The position numbers were made by a program, and so were the translations under genes. A stretch of 64,000 nucleotides of DNA, from the NCBI RefSeq assembly GCF_001263205.1, contig NZ_CP012333.1:5805001-5869000 (forward strand), read 5' to 3'. The stretch is from Labilithrix luteola (GTDB lineage Bacteria > Myxococcota_A > Polyangia > Polyangiales > Polyangiaceae). Below, one piece after another: positions 24,589-33,659 of this stretch (position 1 is the first letter of the stretch; each line of letters starts with the position of its first letter). The notes beneath the pieces were generated by a model that saw nothing but the letters and a program-made list of their open reading frames with translations, ran no database searches and was not told the origin of the DNA.

Positions 24589-26393
24589 GCCGCCTGCGTC
24601 GCCTCGGCGACTTCTTCGACGAGCGGACCGGCTACCGGAAGCTCCTTTCGCACGCACTCGAGGAGCCCGTGCGCGGCGGGGCTCGCTGGGCCTATGTCTT
24701 CGGGAGCACGCTGGTCACCACGTTCCTGGTCCAGGCGGTGACCGGCATGGCCCTGATGACCAGCTACGCGCCGAGCGACAAGACGGCGTGGGCCAGCGTC
24801 CACTTCATCACCTTCGTTCAGGCCGGCGGTTGGCTCGTGCGCGGGATGCACAGCTTCGGCGCGCAGGCGATGGTGATCCTGATCGGCCTGCATTTGTTGC
24901 AGGTTGCATTTTTTGGCGCGTATCGCAAACCGCGCGAGGTCAACTGGTGGTTCGGCCTCGTCTTGCTGGCGCTGACGCTCGGCTTCGCGCTGACCGGCTA
25001 TCTCTTGCCGTGGGATCAGAAGGGGTACTGGGCCACGCGCGTGGCCACCAACATCGCAGGCACCGTTCCGATCGTGGGGGACGCGACGCAACGCTTGCTG
25101 CTCGGCGGGCCCGAGTACGGCAGTCTCACGCTGACGCGTTTTTATGCACTCCACGTGGTGGTGCTGCCCGCGCTGCTCGTCGGGGCGCTGGTCGCTCACG
25201 TGGCCCTCTTTCGGAAGCACGGGGTAACGGCGCTCGCGGGGGCCGATCTTCGCCGCGTGGACACGTTCTTTCCGAAACAGCTCGCCAAGGATCTGCTCGC
25301 GTCGCTCCTCGTGCTGGGCATCGTGATCGTGCTCGCGTTGGTCGAGCATGGCGCGCCGCTCGATGCTCCCGCCGATCCCGCGAGCGACTATCCGGCGCGC
25401 CCCGAGTGGTACTTCCTCTCCCTGTTCCAGCTGCTCAAGTACTTCCATGGGCCGCTCGAGATTGTCGGCACGGTGGTGCTGCCGACGCTCGTAGCCATCT
25501 ACTTCGTCGTCCTGCCGCTCTTGGACCGTCGGCCGACGAACGCCATCCGGGGGCGCGTAGGGCCGCTCGCGCCCGTGGTCGTCGTCGCCGTGTCGGTGGT
25601 GGTGCTCACGTTCGCGGCTCGCTATGCCGACGCGCACGACGCGGCGTTCCAGAAGGACCGAGCGAAAGCCGATGCGCGTTCGCGTGCCGCCAACCGTATC
25701 GCCCTGCAGGGGATCCCACCGGAAGGTCCGCTCGCGATGATGAAGCTCGATCCGGAGCTGCGTGGGCCCGAGCTCTTCGAGTCACGCTGCGCGAGCTGCC
25801 ATCGACTCGGAACGCGCGGTCCGAAGGACGAGGCCGAGCGAAAGGCCCCCGTGCTCGACGGTTGGGGAACGGAGTCGTGGGTGCTCACGATGATTCACGA
25901 CCCCGACGCGGATGCGAAGTTCGGTCGAACACCCTACAAAGGCGAGATGCCGTCGGTCGACCGCCCACCACCGGGAGAGGAGGGCACCACGTTCAAACCG
26001 ATGCCCGAGGCAGAGAAGCTGGCGGTAGCGGCGTTTCTCGCGAGCCAGGGCGACGAGCCCGGCGACGAAATTCCGAAGGATGCGCTGCGTCGCGATCCGG
26101 CACGCGTCGCCATGGGCAGGGAGATCGTGAAGGGGCGCTGCACGACGTGCCATCTCTTCGAAGGCCGTGGAGACGACTCCGATCAAGGGCTCGCTCCCGA
26201 GCTTTCGCACTGGGGGTCGTATGCGTGGGTGCGCGCGCAGATCGAGAATCCGTCGACCAAGGTGACGTATCGCGAGAAGGCGCTCGACGCCGATCGCAAG
26301 GGACACATGCCTCGCTTCGACGGCGAGCTCCGGCCCGAGGAGATCACGCTGCTCGCCAAATGGGTCCACGACGAGGCGCGGCGAACTCCTTGA
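24585..26393 (+). CDS. Cytochrome b fused to a diheme cytochrome c
   Basis: A 602-residue protein from GTG 24585. Residues up to about 370 are cytochrome b: His ligands in 'GMHSFGAQAM' and 'LHLLQVAFF' in one helix pair and FYALHVVVLP with AHVALFRKHG in the next, and the Qo signature PEWY in RPEWYFLSLFQLLKYF. The C-terminal half holds two haem c sites, CASCH (about 402) and CTTCH (about 519), with a Met-rich surround. Such b-c fusions are known in some Gram-positive and delta-type bacteria, where the diheme part replaces cytochrome c1. With the Rieske gene the complex needs only two polypeptides here. It oxidises quinol and feeds a periplasmic electron acceptor. Confidence 0.9.
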   Translation: MSRLRRLGDFFDERTGYRKLLSHALEEPVRGGARWAYVFGSTLVTTFLVQAVTGMALMTSYAPSDKTAWASVHFITFVQAGGWLVRGMHSFGAQAMVILIGLHLLQVAFFGAYRKPREVNWWFGLVLLALTLGFALTGYLLPWDQKGYWATRVATNIAGTVPIVGDATQRLLLGGPEYGSLTLTRFYALHVVVLPALLVGALVAHVALFRKHGVTALAGADLRRVDTFFPKQLAKDLLASLLVLGIVIVLALVEHGAPLDAPADPASDYPARPEWYFLSLFQLLKYFHGPLEIVGTVVLPTLVAIYFVVLPLLDRRPTNAIRGRVGPLAPVVVVAVSVVVLTFAARYADAHDAAFQKDRAKADARSRAANRIALQGIPPEGPLAMMKLDPELRGPELFESRCASCHRLGTRGPKDEAERKAPVLDGWGTESWVLTMIHDPDADAKFGRTPYKGEMPSVDRPPPGEEGTTFKPMPEAEKLAVAAFLASQGDEPGDEIPKDALRRDPARVAMGREIVKGRCTTCHLFEGRGDDSDQGLAPELSHWGSYAWVRAQIENPSTKVTYREKALDADRKGHMPRFDGELRPEEITLLAKWVHDEARRTP

Positions 26394-26489
26394 CCTGACG
26401 CGCAATACTGTCGCGCTGTCCAGCATCGCGCGACATGGCGGAGCTCGTGCGTTGCGCGATCCGGCCGCCGTGCCTAAGGTTACGAGGTC

Positions 26490-26681
26490 ATGAGCAAGAC
26501 GCGTACGGAAGTGCTGGCGGAGTCGCGCACGAAGGGGGTCGTCGCCGGGGCAACCACGGCTGGCGCGGTCGCGGCGGGGGTGCTGGTCGCTCCGGTCGCC
26601 GGGGTCGTCGTAGCGGTGCCTGCCGCCTACCTCGCCTACAAGTGGTGGAAGCACCGGGCCGAAAACGGCATCCGTTTCTGA
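26490..26681 (+). CDS. Small membrane-spanning protein
   Basis: A 63-residue protein beginning with a charged helix (SKTRTEVLAESR), then a Gly/Ala/Val-rich hydrophobic stretch with two half-helices around VLVAPVAG, and a Trp/Lys belt (YKWWKHRAEN) before the end. It is probably a single- or hairpin-spanning peptide. It stands between the bc complex and the large kinase gene. No family is recognised, so it could still be a chance frame, although the transmembrane pattern is convincing. Confidence 0.5.
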   Translation: MSKTRTEVLAESRTKGVVAGATTAGAVAAGVLVAPVAGVVVAVPAAYLAYKWWKHRAENGIRF

Positions 26682-26727
26682 GCGCAACCACAGTTGACGG
26701 GGGCCTCAAAACCGCTTTGATGAGCGG

Positions 26728-29700
26728 GTGGTTCGCCGTTCGGCAGCGCTGTCACCAAAGTTGACGCTCGTGTCCGCTCACGAGAGTGGGCACAAGAGTG
26801 GGCGCTCGTTCTCGGGGGCGAGCGGGAGCACGTTCGCGTGGCAGGTGCTCGAGCGTATCGGCGAAGGCGCGAGCGCCATCGTCTACAAGGCGCGCCGTGA
26901 CGACGACGGCACGCTCGCGGCGCTCAAGGTCGCCAAGCGCGGGCTCGACGACGAGGACGGTTGGGTTGGTCGCGAAGCGGCGCTGGTTGCTTCGCTCGAG
27001 CGCCGATGGGGACCGCGACTGCTCGATGCCGGTCGCGTTCCGTCGAGCGTCGCCGCGCTGCCGACCAACACGAGCTTCGTGGCCACCACGTGGATCGAAG
27101 GCGAATCGCTCGACGGCGTCGTCGCTCGCACGACATCGGAGCGGAGTGCGCTCGCCGCGCGCGTCGCGCATGGCGTCGGTCGCGCGCTCGACGAGCTCCA
27201 TGGCATGGGGGTTCGTCACGGTGACGTGAAGCTGTCCAACGTCGTCGTGGCACCCGGAACACCGGAGTCGCGCGATGCCTGCGATGCACGCGCCGTCACG
27301 CTCATCGACATGGGGCTCGCCGCGTCGCTCGACAACGAGCATGCGCTCGGCAGCACGCCTCGTTATCTCGCACCCGAGATTGCCGCCGGCGATGCGGCAA
27401 CGCCTGCCGCCGACCTCTATGCGCTCGGCATCGTCCTCGCCGAGATCTTGATGCCGACGATCGCCACCGCGGGTGATCCTCGGCCGCTGCTTGCGCCCAC
27501 GTTCGGTGAGGGCGAGATCGGGCGCTGGATCGAAGCGCTCGTGGCGCGCTCCCCCGGTGCTCGGCCGGCAGCCTCGTGGGTTGCCGATCGCGCCGCTCGC
27601 TTTCTCGGGCTAGCGTCCGACGAGCGCGAGATCATCGAAGCGCGCAAGGCACGCGTGCGACGAACGTACCTGGCCGTGCGAGCCGAGGGCATTCGCTCGG
27701 GCGGAACGATCGACGAAGCGATCGCGTCGCCGACACGCGATTGGCTCGAGGAAGCGCTGGCTCTCGCGGCGCGCGTCTCCGAGCCCGATCGAAGCGAAGC
27801 GCTCCGGCTCGAGCCGCTCGACACGCTCGGAAAAGCACGCTGGCTTCTCGGTCTGGTGGGGCCGCAGGCGGCGTCGTGGCCGAGCCCCGCGCAGAGCGAA
27901 GGCGAGCTCGCGTCCCAGCTTCTTTCGCTCTGCGAGGTCGCTGCGCCCGAGGCGTGGACGTTGGCCGACGTGGTCGAAGGCGCGAGCGGATCTGCACGCG
28001 CGGCGGCCTCTTGGTCGTCCGGCGAAGAGCTGGATCTCGCGCTGACGCGTGCGCTTCTCCGTCCTCGTCCGGACGCTGCGGCCGTGGCGCGTGCCGAGAG
28101 CGAAGTCGCCGACGGACGCGCGCCGACGTCACTCGCGGTCGATCTCGCGATGGCGCTGCTTCGCCGTGGCGAGATCGGTCGTGCCTTCGCCGCGATCAGC
28201 GCGGCCAAAGGGCAGACGCCCGAGGTGCTCGCGGTCTTCTCGGAGATTGCGCGGCGTCGAGGTGACGTCGTCGCGGCCGAAGGGGCGGCACGGCGAGCGG
28301 CGGCGGACGCGTCGGCACCTTCGCGTGACGGTGCGCGAGCGATCCTCGCGCGTCTGGCGTGGGACCGTGGCGCATTCGACGTCGCCGACGAAGAGCTCGG
28401 CGACGCGCGTGGAGCTTCGGCGGCCGAGGTTCGTGGGCTCGTCGCCTATGCGAGAGGGGATCTCGACCGAGGTCTTCGCATCGTCGACGACGCATCCCGC
28501 GAGCCCAACGACGCGCTCGGTCAGGCACGCCTCGCCGCCACGCGCGGCATGCTCGAGCACGCACGCGGTCATGCGGCCGCCAGCGTCGAAGCGTTCGCCT
28601 CCGCCGCGGACCTCGCGGCGCGCGAAGGTGCCGTCGTCGAAGAGGCCACGTACCTCACGGGCCTCGCAGCAGCGGCCACGGACGCCGGGGCGGCCTCTCA
28701 GGCGCTCGGCGCAGCGACTCGCGCGGCGCTTCTGTGGGAGCGCTTGGGGCGTCCAGCGTTGGCGGCGCGTGCGTTTCTGTCGCGAGCCGCAGCGTTCGCG
28801 ATCATCGGTGCGTCGCACGATGCCGACGTCGCGGCGGCCCTCGCTTCGTCACGCGCGAAGCTCTCGGGCGATCGCCGGGCGGTGGCCTTCGCCCGATGGT
28901 CGATCGTCGAGACGCGACTGCCAAGGGACGCACGCGCGCGCCGCGAAGTCCTGCTCGCCGACGAAGAGCTCGCTCGCCTCGATTCCGACCCGCTCGGCGA
29001 AGATCGCGTTCGCTCCGCGGCCCGTCTTCTCGTCTGGGCCGACGGCGTGATGTTCGACGGATCGCCGGTTCGACTCGGGGCCATCGACGAGCGCGTCGGC
29101 ACCCTGTCCGGTCCGGCGCGTTGGGATTGGTGGGGCGCGCGCGCCACGGCCCTCGTGGCACGTCGCAAGACCGACGGCGCCTTCTCGGTCGCCGACGCGA
29201 AGTTCGTGATCGGCCAGCTCCTCGGGTTGCTCGACCAGCCGGCGCCCGTCGGCGCGCGTGGTCCTGCGCTCGATGCCGGTGTTCGTCTCGCAGCCGAGAT
29301 TCCCGATGGCGACGTCGTACGCCGTCTCGAGACGGCCCGCCGCGCCGCGGCCGATGCTCTTCGCGCCGGAACGCCTGTGGAGCACCGCGCGGCACTTGCC
29401 ACCGTGGCCTGGGCTCATGCGTCGAGCTCGGAGAGCGCAGCCTCGCTGGCATCCGCGCCGCTCGGAGCTGCGCAAGTCGAACAGCTCGATGCCATCGTTC
29501 GCTCGCTCTCCTCGCGTGACCGCCTGAAGCCGCTGCTCGAACAGGTCCTCGACGCGATGGTGCTCTGGACGGGCGTCGAACGAGGGCTTCTTCTGCTGAC
29601 GGCGCCCGACGGGAAACTCGTTCCTCGGGCCGCGCGAAACCTCGCGCGACGCGATCTCGGAACCGAGCAGCTCACCCTCTCGATGGGCATCGCCAAACGC

Positions 29701-31005
29701 GCGATGGACGAGCGTCAGGCCGTCGTCGCCACCGACGCGTATTCGCAGATCGGTGATCTCCACGCTTCCGTCCACGCGCTGCGCCTTCGCAGTGTGCTGG
29801 CCGTGCCACTCGTCGCGCGCGGTGACGTGCTCGGCGTCGTCTATCTCGACGACCGCGTGAGGCGTGGCGCATTCGGGCCTGCGGAGCTCGCGTGGGTGCG
29901 TCTCGTCGCGAGTCAGGCAGCGCTCGCCATCGCCGATGCCCGCGATCAAGCCCTCCTGCGCCGGGCCATCCGTCGTGCCGAGCGCGCGAACGCAAGTCTC
30001 GCTCGCGAGCTCGGAGCACGTGAGGCCGAGCTCGTGGCCATCCGCGCGGAGCTCGCGCAAGGCGAGGACACGCGCTTCCGCTACGACGAGATCGCCGGAC
30101 GAAGCGAGCCGATGCGCGCCATGCTCCGTCTCGTCGACCGCGTGACGGCGAGCGACGTTCCCGTGCTCCTCATCGGCGAGTCCGGCACCGGCAAAGAGCT
30201 CGTTGCTCGGGCGATTCATACGAACGGCCCGCGCGCGTCACGACCGTTCGTGACGGAGAACTGCGGGTCGGTGCCCGAGGCGCTCCTCGAGTCGACGCTG
30301 TTCGGTCACGTGCGCGGTGCGTTCACCGGCGCTTCGTCCACGCGTGCAGGCCTCTTCGACGTGGCCGACGGCGGCACCCTCTTCCTCGACGAGATCGGGG
30401 AGATGCCGCTTGCGATGCAGACCAAGCTCCTCCGTGTGCTCCAGAACGGTGAAGTTCGCCCGGTCGGAAGCGAGCGAGTTCACAAGGTCGACGTTCGTAT
30501 CATCGGCGCCACCCATCGCGACCTCGAGGCCATGGTCGCCGCCGGTACCTTCCGCGAGGACCTCTTCTACCGCCTCAACGTCGTGTCGATCCGCGTGCCC
30601 GCCCTGCGCGAGCGGCAGGCGGACATCCCGCTGCTCGTCGCCCACTTCATCGAGAAGCACGCCAAAGGGCGCCGGCTGAAGGTCACCAAGGCGGCCATCG
30701 AGCGCCTGACCGCGTTCGCCTGGCCCGGCAACGTTCGACAGCTCGAAAATGAGATCCGTCGCGCCCTCGTCCTCGCCGACGAGCGCATCGACGAGGGAGA
30801 CCTCTCCGAAGAGGTCGCTCGTGGCGGTCCCGCGGCGGCCCGCGAGGCCGGTTCGGGCCTCAAAGCAAGGGTCGACGCCCTCGAAACCCAGCTCGTTCGC
30901 GAGGCCCTGGTCCGCACCAAGGGCAACCAAACCCGCGCGGCCGAAGCCCTCGGGATCTCCCGCTTCGGCCTACAGAAGATGATGCGTCGACTAGGAATTC
31001 GTTAG
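26728..31005 (+). CDS. Ser/Thr kinase-like / GAF / sigma-54 activator / Fis-type HTH fusion protein
   Basis: A 1425-residue protein. Residues 44-300: kinase fold with loop GEGASAIVY, Lys in AALKVAK, HGDVKLSN (HGD in place of HRD, about 164-166) and IDMG in place of DFG, then TPRYLAPE. Residues about 300-900: Ala-rich helical repeats with TPR character. About 920-1085: GAF domain. About 1115-1350: AAA+ domain with Walker A GESGTGKE (1150-1157), GAFTGA (1197-1202) and GGTLFLDEIGE. Last 27 residues: Fis-type helix-turn-helix (NQTRAAEALGISRFGL). It should bind enhancer DNA, open sigma-54 promoters and respond to a GAF ligand or to kinase signals. The GTG start gives the shortest basic leader; upstream TTGACG with TTGATG 17 nt downstream is a weak promoter candidate. 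Confidence 0.88.
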   Translation: MVRRSAALSPKLTLVSAHESGHKSGRSFSGASGSTFAWQVLERIGEGASAIVYKARRDDDGTLAALKVAKRGLDDEDGWVGREAALVASLERRWGPRLLDAGRVPSSVAALPTNTSFVATTWIEGESLDGVVARTTSERSALAARVAHGVGRALDELHGMGVRHGDVKLSNVVVAPGTPESRDACDARAVTLIDMGLAASLDNEHALGSTPRYLAPEIAAGDAATPAADLYALGIVLAEILMPTIATAGDPRPLLAPTFGEGEIGRWIEALVARSPGARPAASWVADRAARFLGLASDEREIIEARKARVRRTYLAVRAEGIRSGGTIDEAIASPTRDWLEEALALAARVSEPDRSEALRLEPLDTLGKARWLLGLVGPQAASWPSPAQSEGELASQLLSLCEVAAPEAWTLADVVEGASGSARAAASWSSGEELDLALTRALLRPRPDAAAVARAESEVADGRAPTSLAVDLAMALLRRGEIGRAFAAISAAKGQTPEVLAVFSEIARRRGDVVAAEGAARRAAADASAPSRDGARAILARLAWDRGAFDVADEELGDARGASAAEVRGLVAYARGDLDRGLRIVDDASREPNDALGQARLAATRGMLEHARGHAAASVEAFASAADLAAREGAVVEEATYLTGLAAAATDAGAASQALGAATRAALLWERLGRPALAARAFLSRAAAFAIIGASHDADVAAALASSRAKLSGDRRAVAFARWSIVETRLPRDARARREVLLADEELARLDSDPLGEDRVRSAARLLVWADGVMFDGSPVRLGAIDERVGTLSGPARWDWWGARATALVARRKTDGAFSVADAKFVIGQLLGLLDQPAPVGARGPALDAGVRLAAEIPDGDVVRRLETARRAAADALRAGTPVEHRAALATVAWAHASSSESAASLASAPLGAAQVEQLDAIVRSLSSRDRLKPLLEQVLDAMVLWTGVERGLLLLTAPDGKLVPRAARNLARRDLGTEQLTLSMGIAKRAMDERQAVVATDAYSQIGDLHASVHALRLRSVLAVPLVARGDVLGVVYLDDRVRRGAFGPAELAWVRLVASQAALAIADARDQALLRRAIRRAERANASLARELGAREAELVAIRAELAQGEDTRFRYDEIAGRSEPMRAMLRLVDRVTASDVPVLLIGESGTGKELVARAIHTNGPRASRPFVTENCGSVPEALLESTLFGHVRGAFTGASSTRAGLFDVADGGTLFLDEIGEMPLAMQTKLLRVLQNGEVRPVGSERVHKVDVRIIGATHRDLEAMVAAGTFREDLFYRLNVVSIRVPALRERQADIPLLVAHFIEKHAKGRRLKVTKAAIERLTAFAWPGNVRQLENEIRRALVLADERIDEGDLSEEVARGGPAAAREAGSGLKARVDALETQLVREALVRTKGNQTRAAEALGISRFGLQKMMRRLGIR

Positions 31006-31059
31006 GTTCCGATGATCTGGGCTTTACAGACCAAACAACACCGGGTAAAGACAGCGCCT

Positions 31060-31077
31060 CTCTCGCAGACACGAGAG
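31060..31077 (+). terminator. Stem-loop between the activator gene and tRNA-Ala
   Basis: CTCTCG (31060-31065) and CGAGAG (31072-31077) are perfect complements with a 6-nt loop, followed by TTTG. It may end the activator mRNA or mark the tRNA leader. There is no long T run. Confidence 0.3.
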
Positions 31078-31096
31078 TTTGAAAACCGATTGTGAC

Positions 31097-31169
31097 GGGG
31101 CCGTAGCTCAGCTGGGAGAGCGCATCCATGGCATGGATGAGGTCAGGGGTTCGATCCCCCTCGGCTCCA
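31097..31169 (+). tRNA. tRNA-Ala, anticodon GGC
   Basis: The 73-nt cloverleaf is complete. Acceptor GGGGCCG pairs with CGGCTCC and includes the G3-U70 pair that marks alanine tRNAs. The D arm is TAGCTCAGCTGGGAGAGC, the anticodon stem CATCC/GGATG closes a loop ATGGCAT with anticodon GGC at its centre, and the T arm is AGGGG-TTCGATC-CCCCT. The discriminator is A. CCA is not encoded; it must be added after transcription. The tRNA decodes GCC and GCU. Confidence 0.97.
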
Positions 31170-31181
31170 CTGTATTGTTTT

Positions 31182-31201
31182 CGCGCGCTTACGCGCGCTT
31201 T
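31182..31201 (+). terminator. Hairpin behind tRNA-Ala
   Basis: CGCGCG (31182-31187), loop CTTA, CGCGCG (31192-31197) and then CTTT form a compact stem 12 nt past the tRNA. It resembles a tRNA terminator with a weak T tract. Confidence 0.4.
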
Positions 31202-31208
31202 AGTTCTC

Positions 31209-31507
31209 CGGAAGGTCCTGAGGGCCCGGAGAGAGTGAGTGACGCAGCGGGAAGGCGAATGTCCCCCGCTGCGCTCTTGCGTGCTCCTGGAGGTCCTGAG
31301 GGCCCGGAGTGAGCGATGCAGCGGGAAGGCGAATGTCTTCCGCTGCGCGCCTGCGTGCTCCGGCGGGGCCTGAGGGCCCGGAGTGAGCGATGCAGCGGGA
31401 AGGCGAATGTCTTCCGCTGCGCCCTTGCGTGCTCCGGCGGGGCCTGAGGGCCCGGAGTGAGTGCGGGAAGGCGAACGTCTTCGGCTGCGCCCTCGCGCGG
31501 CGCGCCG
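31209..31507. repeat. Tandem array of a 74-bp hairpin-rich repeat (four copies)
   Basis: The segment CCTGAGGGCCCGGAG recurs at 31217, 31295, 31369 and 31443, giving periods of 78, 74 and 74 bp. Copies 2 and 3 are nearly identical; copy 1 has extra bases and copy 4 lacks about 6. Each carries two inverted repeats: GGGCC-TGAG-GGCCC and a longer stem, GCAGCGGGAAG with CTTCCGCTGC (copy 1 keeps the stem with GCAGCGGG/CCCGCTGC). The array fills the space between tRNA-Ala and the stop of the lipoprotein gene on the other strand. It has no spacers, so it is not CRISPR. Its function is unknown; terminator cluster, small RNA or repeat-element seed are options. Confidence 0.85.
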
Positions 31508-32709
31508 TTAGGGGCGGCTACGCAGGAGGGCGATGGCTGAGACCTGGCCTTTGGGGCTCGGGGCGGGGCCGACGAGGAAGGCGCCCTTCGAGACGACGAG
31601 GGCGCTCTCGAGGGACTGGGCGACTGGGACACCCCGATCGGTCCACGTGCGGCCCGCGTCGGTCGACGTGAGGGCATGGAGCTTCTTCGACCCGGGCTCG
31701 TGCGCGCCCGCGACGATCGTTTCGTGATCGCACGCCAGCACATCGAGCTCGAGCGTTGTTGAACGAACCGGCTCCCACGTTTGGCGATCGGCCGTCTGCC
31801 AGAGAGTGTCCGACGTGGCGGCGATCAGCGCGCCGGAGTCGAGCGCACACAGACCGAGCAGCCGGACGTCTTCGCGGCTGCTTCCCGGCACCGGCAGTCG
31901 CGACCACGTCGCCCCGCAGTCGTGCGATTGCAGGAGGATCGCTCTCGAGCCGCCGGCCTGTTCGACGCCGAAAACCAGGACGTCGTGCGCATGCGACGTG
32001 CTCTCGGCGCGCACGACCACGCCGCCAAAGCGACCTCGCTCGATGCCGGTGGCCACGGGGGTCCACGTGGCACCGCGATCCCGCGAATGCGCAAGCAGCG
32101 GCGCTCCACCGAGCTCGAACCCGGCTACGTAGAAATCGGACTCTTCGGCGGCCGCTGCCTTGACGATGGCATCGGTCGAGAACGGCTCCGACACCTGAAA
32201 ATGGATGCCGTCGTCCGTGTGCGCGAGCGACCGTCCACCGAAAAGGTAGAGGTCGGTCGACGACGTGCCGAGAACCGCCGACGGCGCGATGGGCGCTGCG
32301 CCGGACTCGAAGGTGGCCCCTCCGTCACGCGAACGGAGCAATCCCGGCTGCCCGCAACGACGATGTCCGAACCCGCGCGCGCGAGCGTGAGAGGGGGCTC
32401 GCTTCCCGTGTCGAGCTCGGCCGACCAGGCCTCCGTGAGCTCTGGCATGACGATCGTATGGTCCGGCGGCCTCACCTCGAGCACACGAGCGTCGGAGGGC
32501 GCCACGTAGCGCGAAGGCGCGAATCGCTCGGACGCGCACAATCCGGCCGCCGTCGTCCCCTCGGTTTGCGTCGGCTTCGTGGCAGGCACCTCGATCGTCG
32601 CGACGTCCGAGGCCCCCTTTCGAGCGCCATGTCCGCACCCGAGGGCGAGCGAGACGCTACCGACGAGAAGCGCTCGCGTGCCGCGGTGGAGAGCCACGTT
32701 CGATCTCAT
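31508..32709 (-). pseudogene. BNR/sialidase-like repeat lipoprotein, split by a frameshift
   Basis: The 5' part (from ATG 32709) is a lipoprotein start with LALGC, and the remainder, in another frame, has BNR-type blades (LLRSRDGGATFE, AHSRDRGATWTPV, LQSHDCGATWSRL, TSTDAGRTWTDRG), so the joined product is about 400 residues. The reading frame changes at about 32351-32353, where the coding strand reads GCGGGCAGCC; adding one G restores 'VVAG-QPGLLRSRDGG'. The span is one base short of a multiple of three. The intact protein would be an extracellular beta-propeller. True decay and homopolymer miscall cannot be told apart here. Confidence 0.8.
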
Positions 32710-32768
32710 GGCGGATTGGCCTTTGGGCGTCAAACGGCGCGACCACGTCGTGCTAAACTCAGCCCACG

Positions 32769-33005
32769 ATGGTGCGTAGCACTCTGCGTTTGACTCGGAT
32801 CGGGGCGCTCGCTTTGGTGTCGATCACGAGCGTCATCGCGGGTACCGGCTGTACGCACGTCAAACCTTACGAGCGGAGCAAGCTCGCGCACCCGACCATG
32901 GCCACGGACGACCTCGCCGGTCCCGCCGAGCAGCACATGCGAAGCGTTCAGGAAGGGGCTGCCGGTGGAAGTGGTGGCGGCGAGAGCGGCTGCGGCTGCA
33001 ACTGA
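32769..33005 (+). CDS. DUF4266-type small lipoprotein
   Basis: A 78-residue lipoprotein. Its lipobox AGTGC is followed by the family motif VKPYERSKLAHPTM, and it ends GESGCGCN after EGAAGGSGGG, the Gly/Cys tail of the DUF4266 family. In other bacteria such genes sit with a DUF3570 barrel, a thioredoxin-like protein and an ApbE flavin transferase. None of these is adjacent here, so this copy is an orphan. A metal or haem role for the CGC tail is only speculation. Confidence 0.78.
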   Translation: MVRSTLRLTRIGALALVSITSVIAGTGCTHVKPYERSKLAHPTMATDDLAGPAEQHMRSVQEGAAGGSGGGESGCGCN

Positions 33006-33018
33006 AGCAGGCTTGGTC

Positions 33019-33579
33019 ATGCAGACTCCTCGGACTCCTCGGATCTCATCCCGCATGTCGTCGCGTACGTTCGTCTCGACTCTGACGCTCGCTCTCGTCG
33101 CGACGGCGAGCATGGCGTGCAAGTCGACGCCCCAACCCACGTCCCAGGATCCGAGCGCGCAGCCGAGCGCTCCGCCGGCTCCTGCGGCGCCCGACGCGTC
33201 GAACTCCGGAGCCAAAGGCGTCACGTGCGGACCGACGACCTGCAAGCCGGGCGAGACGTGTTGCAACGAGAGTTGCGGCATCTGTACGCCGGAAGGAGGG
33301 TTCTGCACGCAGCAAGCCTGCCTGCACGATGCAGGCAACGACGCCGCGTCTCTGAACGGGCCGGGACAGTGCAATGTCGACGCGGATTGCCGAGTGCGTT
33401 CGGTCTATTGCAAAGAAACGCCGTGCGCCTGCCTCGCTCTCGGAAAGGGAGATCCGAACCCGACGTGCGCGGGGGGCAGTGTTCAGTGTCTCGTCGATCC
33501 GTGCCTGAAAAAGGTCGCGCAATGCGTTTCGGGCCGTTGTGTGACGCAGGCCGTGACGCAGGGCGCGCCGACCAAGTAG
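33019..33579 (+). CDS. Cys-rich lipoprotein
   Basis: A 186-residue protein from ATG 33019 (an internal ATG at 33055 is also possible). The signal peptide ends in lipobox TASMAC, then a Pro/Ala/Ser linker leads to a Cys-rich body with 'CKPGETCCNESCGICTP' and 'CNVDADCRVRSVYCKETPC', similar in style to small metal-free disulfide modules of myxobacterial surface proteins. It starts 13 nt after the DUF4266 gene. Function is unknown. Confidence 0.72.
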   Translation: MQTPRTPRISSRMSSRTFVSTLTLALVATASMACKSTPQPTSQDPSAQPSAPPAPAAPDASNSGAKGVTCGPTTCKPGETCCNESCGICTPEGGFCTQQACLHDAGNDAASLNGPGQCNVDADCRVRSVYCKETPCACLALGKGDPNPTCAGGSVQCLVDPCLKKVAQCVSGRCVTQAVTQGAPTK

Positions 33580-33659
33580 GTTCCGGGTAGGGGGCAGTTG
33601 CCCTCGGATTCGGCGGAAATCCTGGGTGTGAGAGCGGAACGTGCTCTACACTTCGATCC

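Noticed and set aside
31209..31507. CRISPR array
   Set aside because: The 74-bp units are directly adjacent with no unique spacers, and no cas gene is present.
31189..31743. A minus-strand frame across the repeat array
   Set aside because: The repeat period is not a multiple of three, so the translation is repetitive by chance and overlaps the propeller gene.
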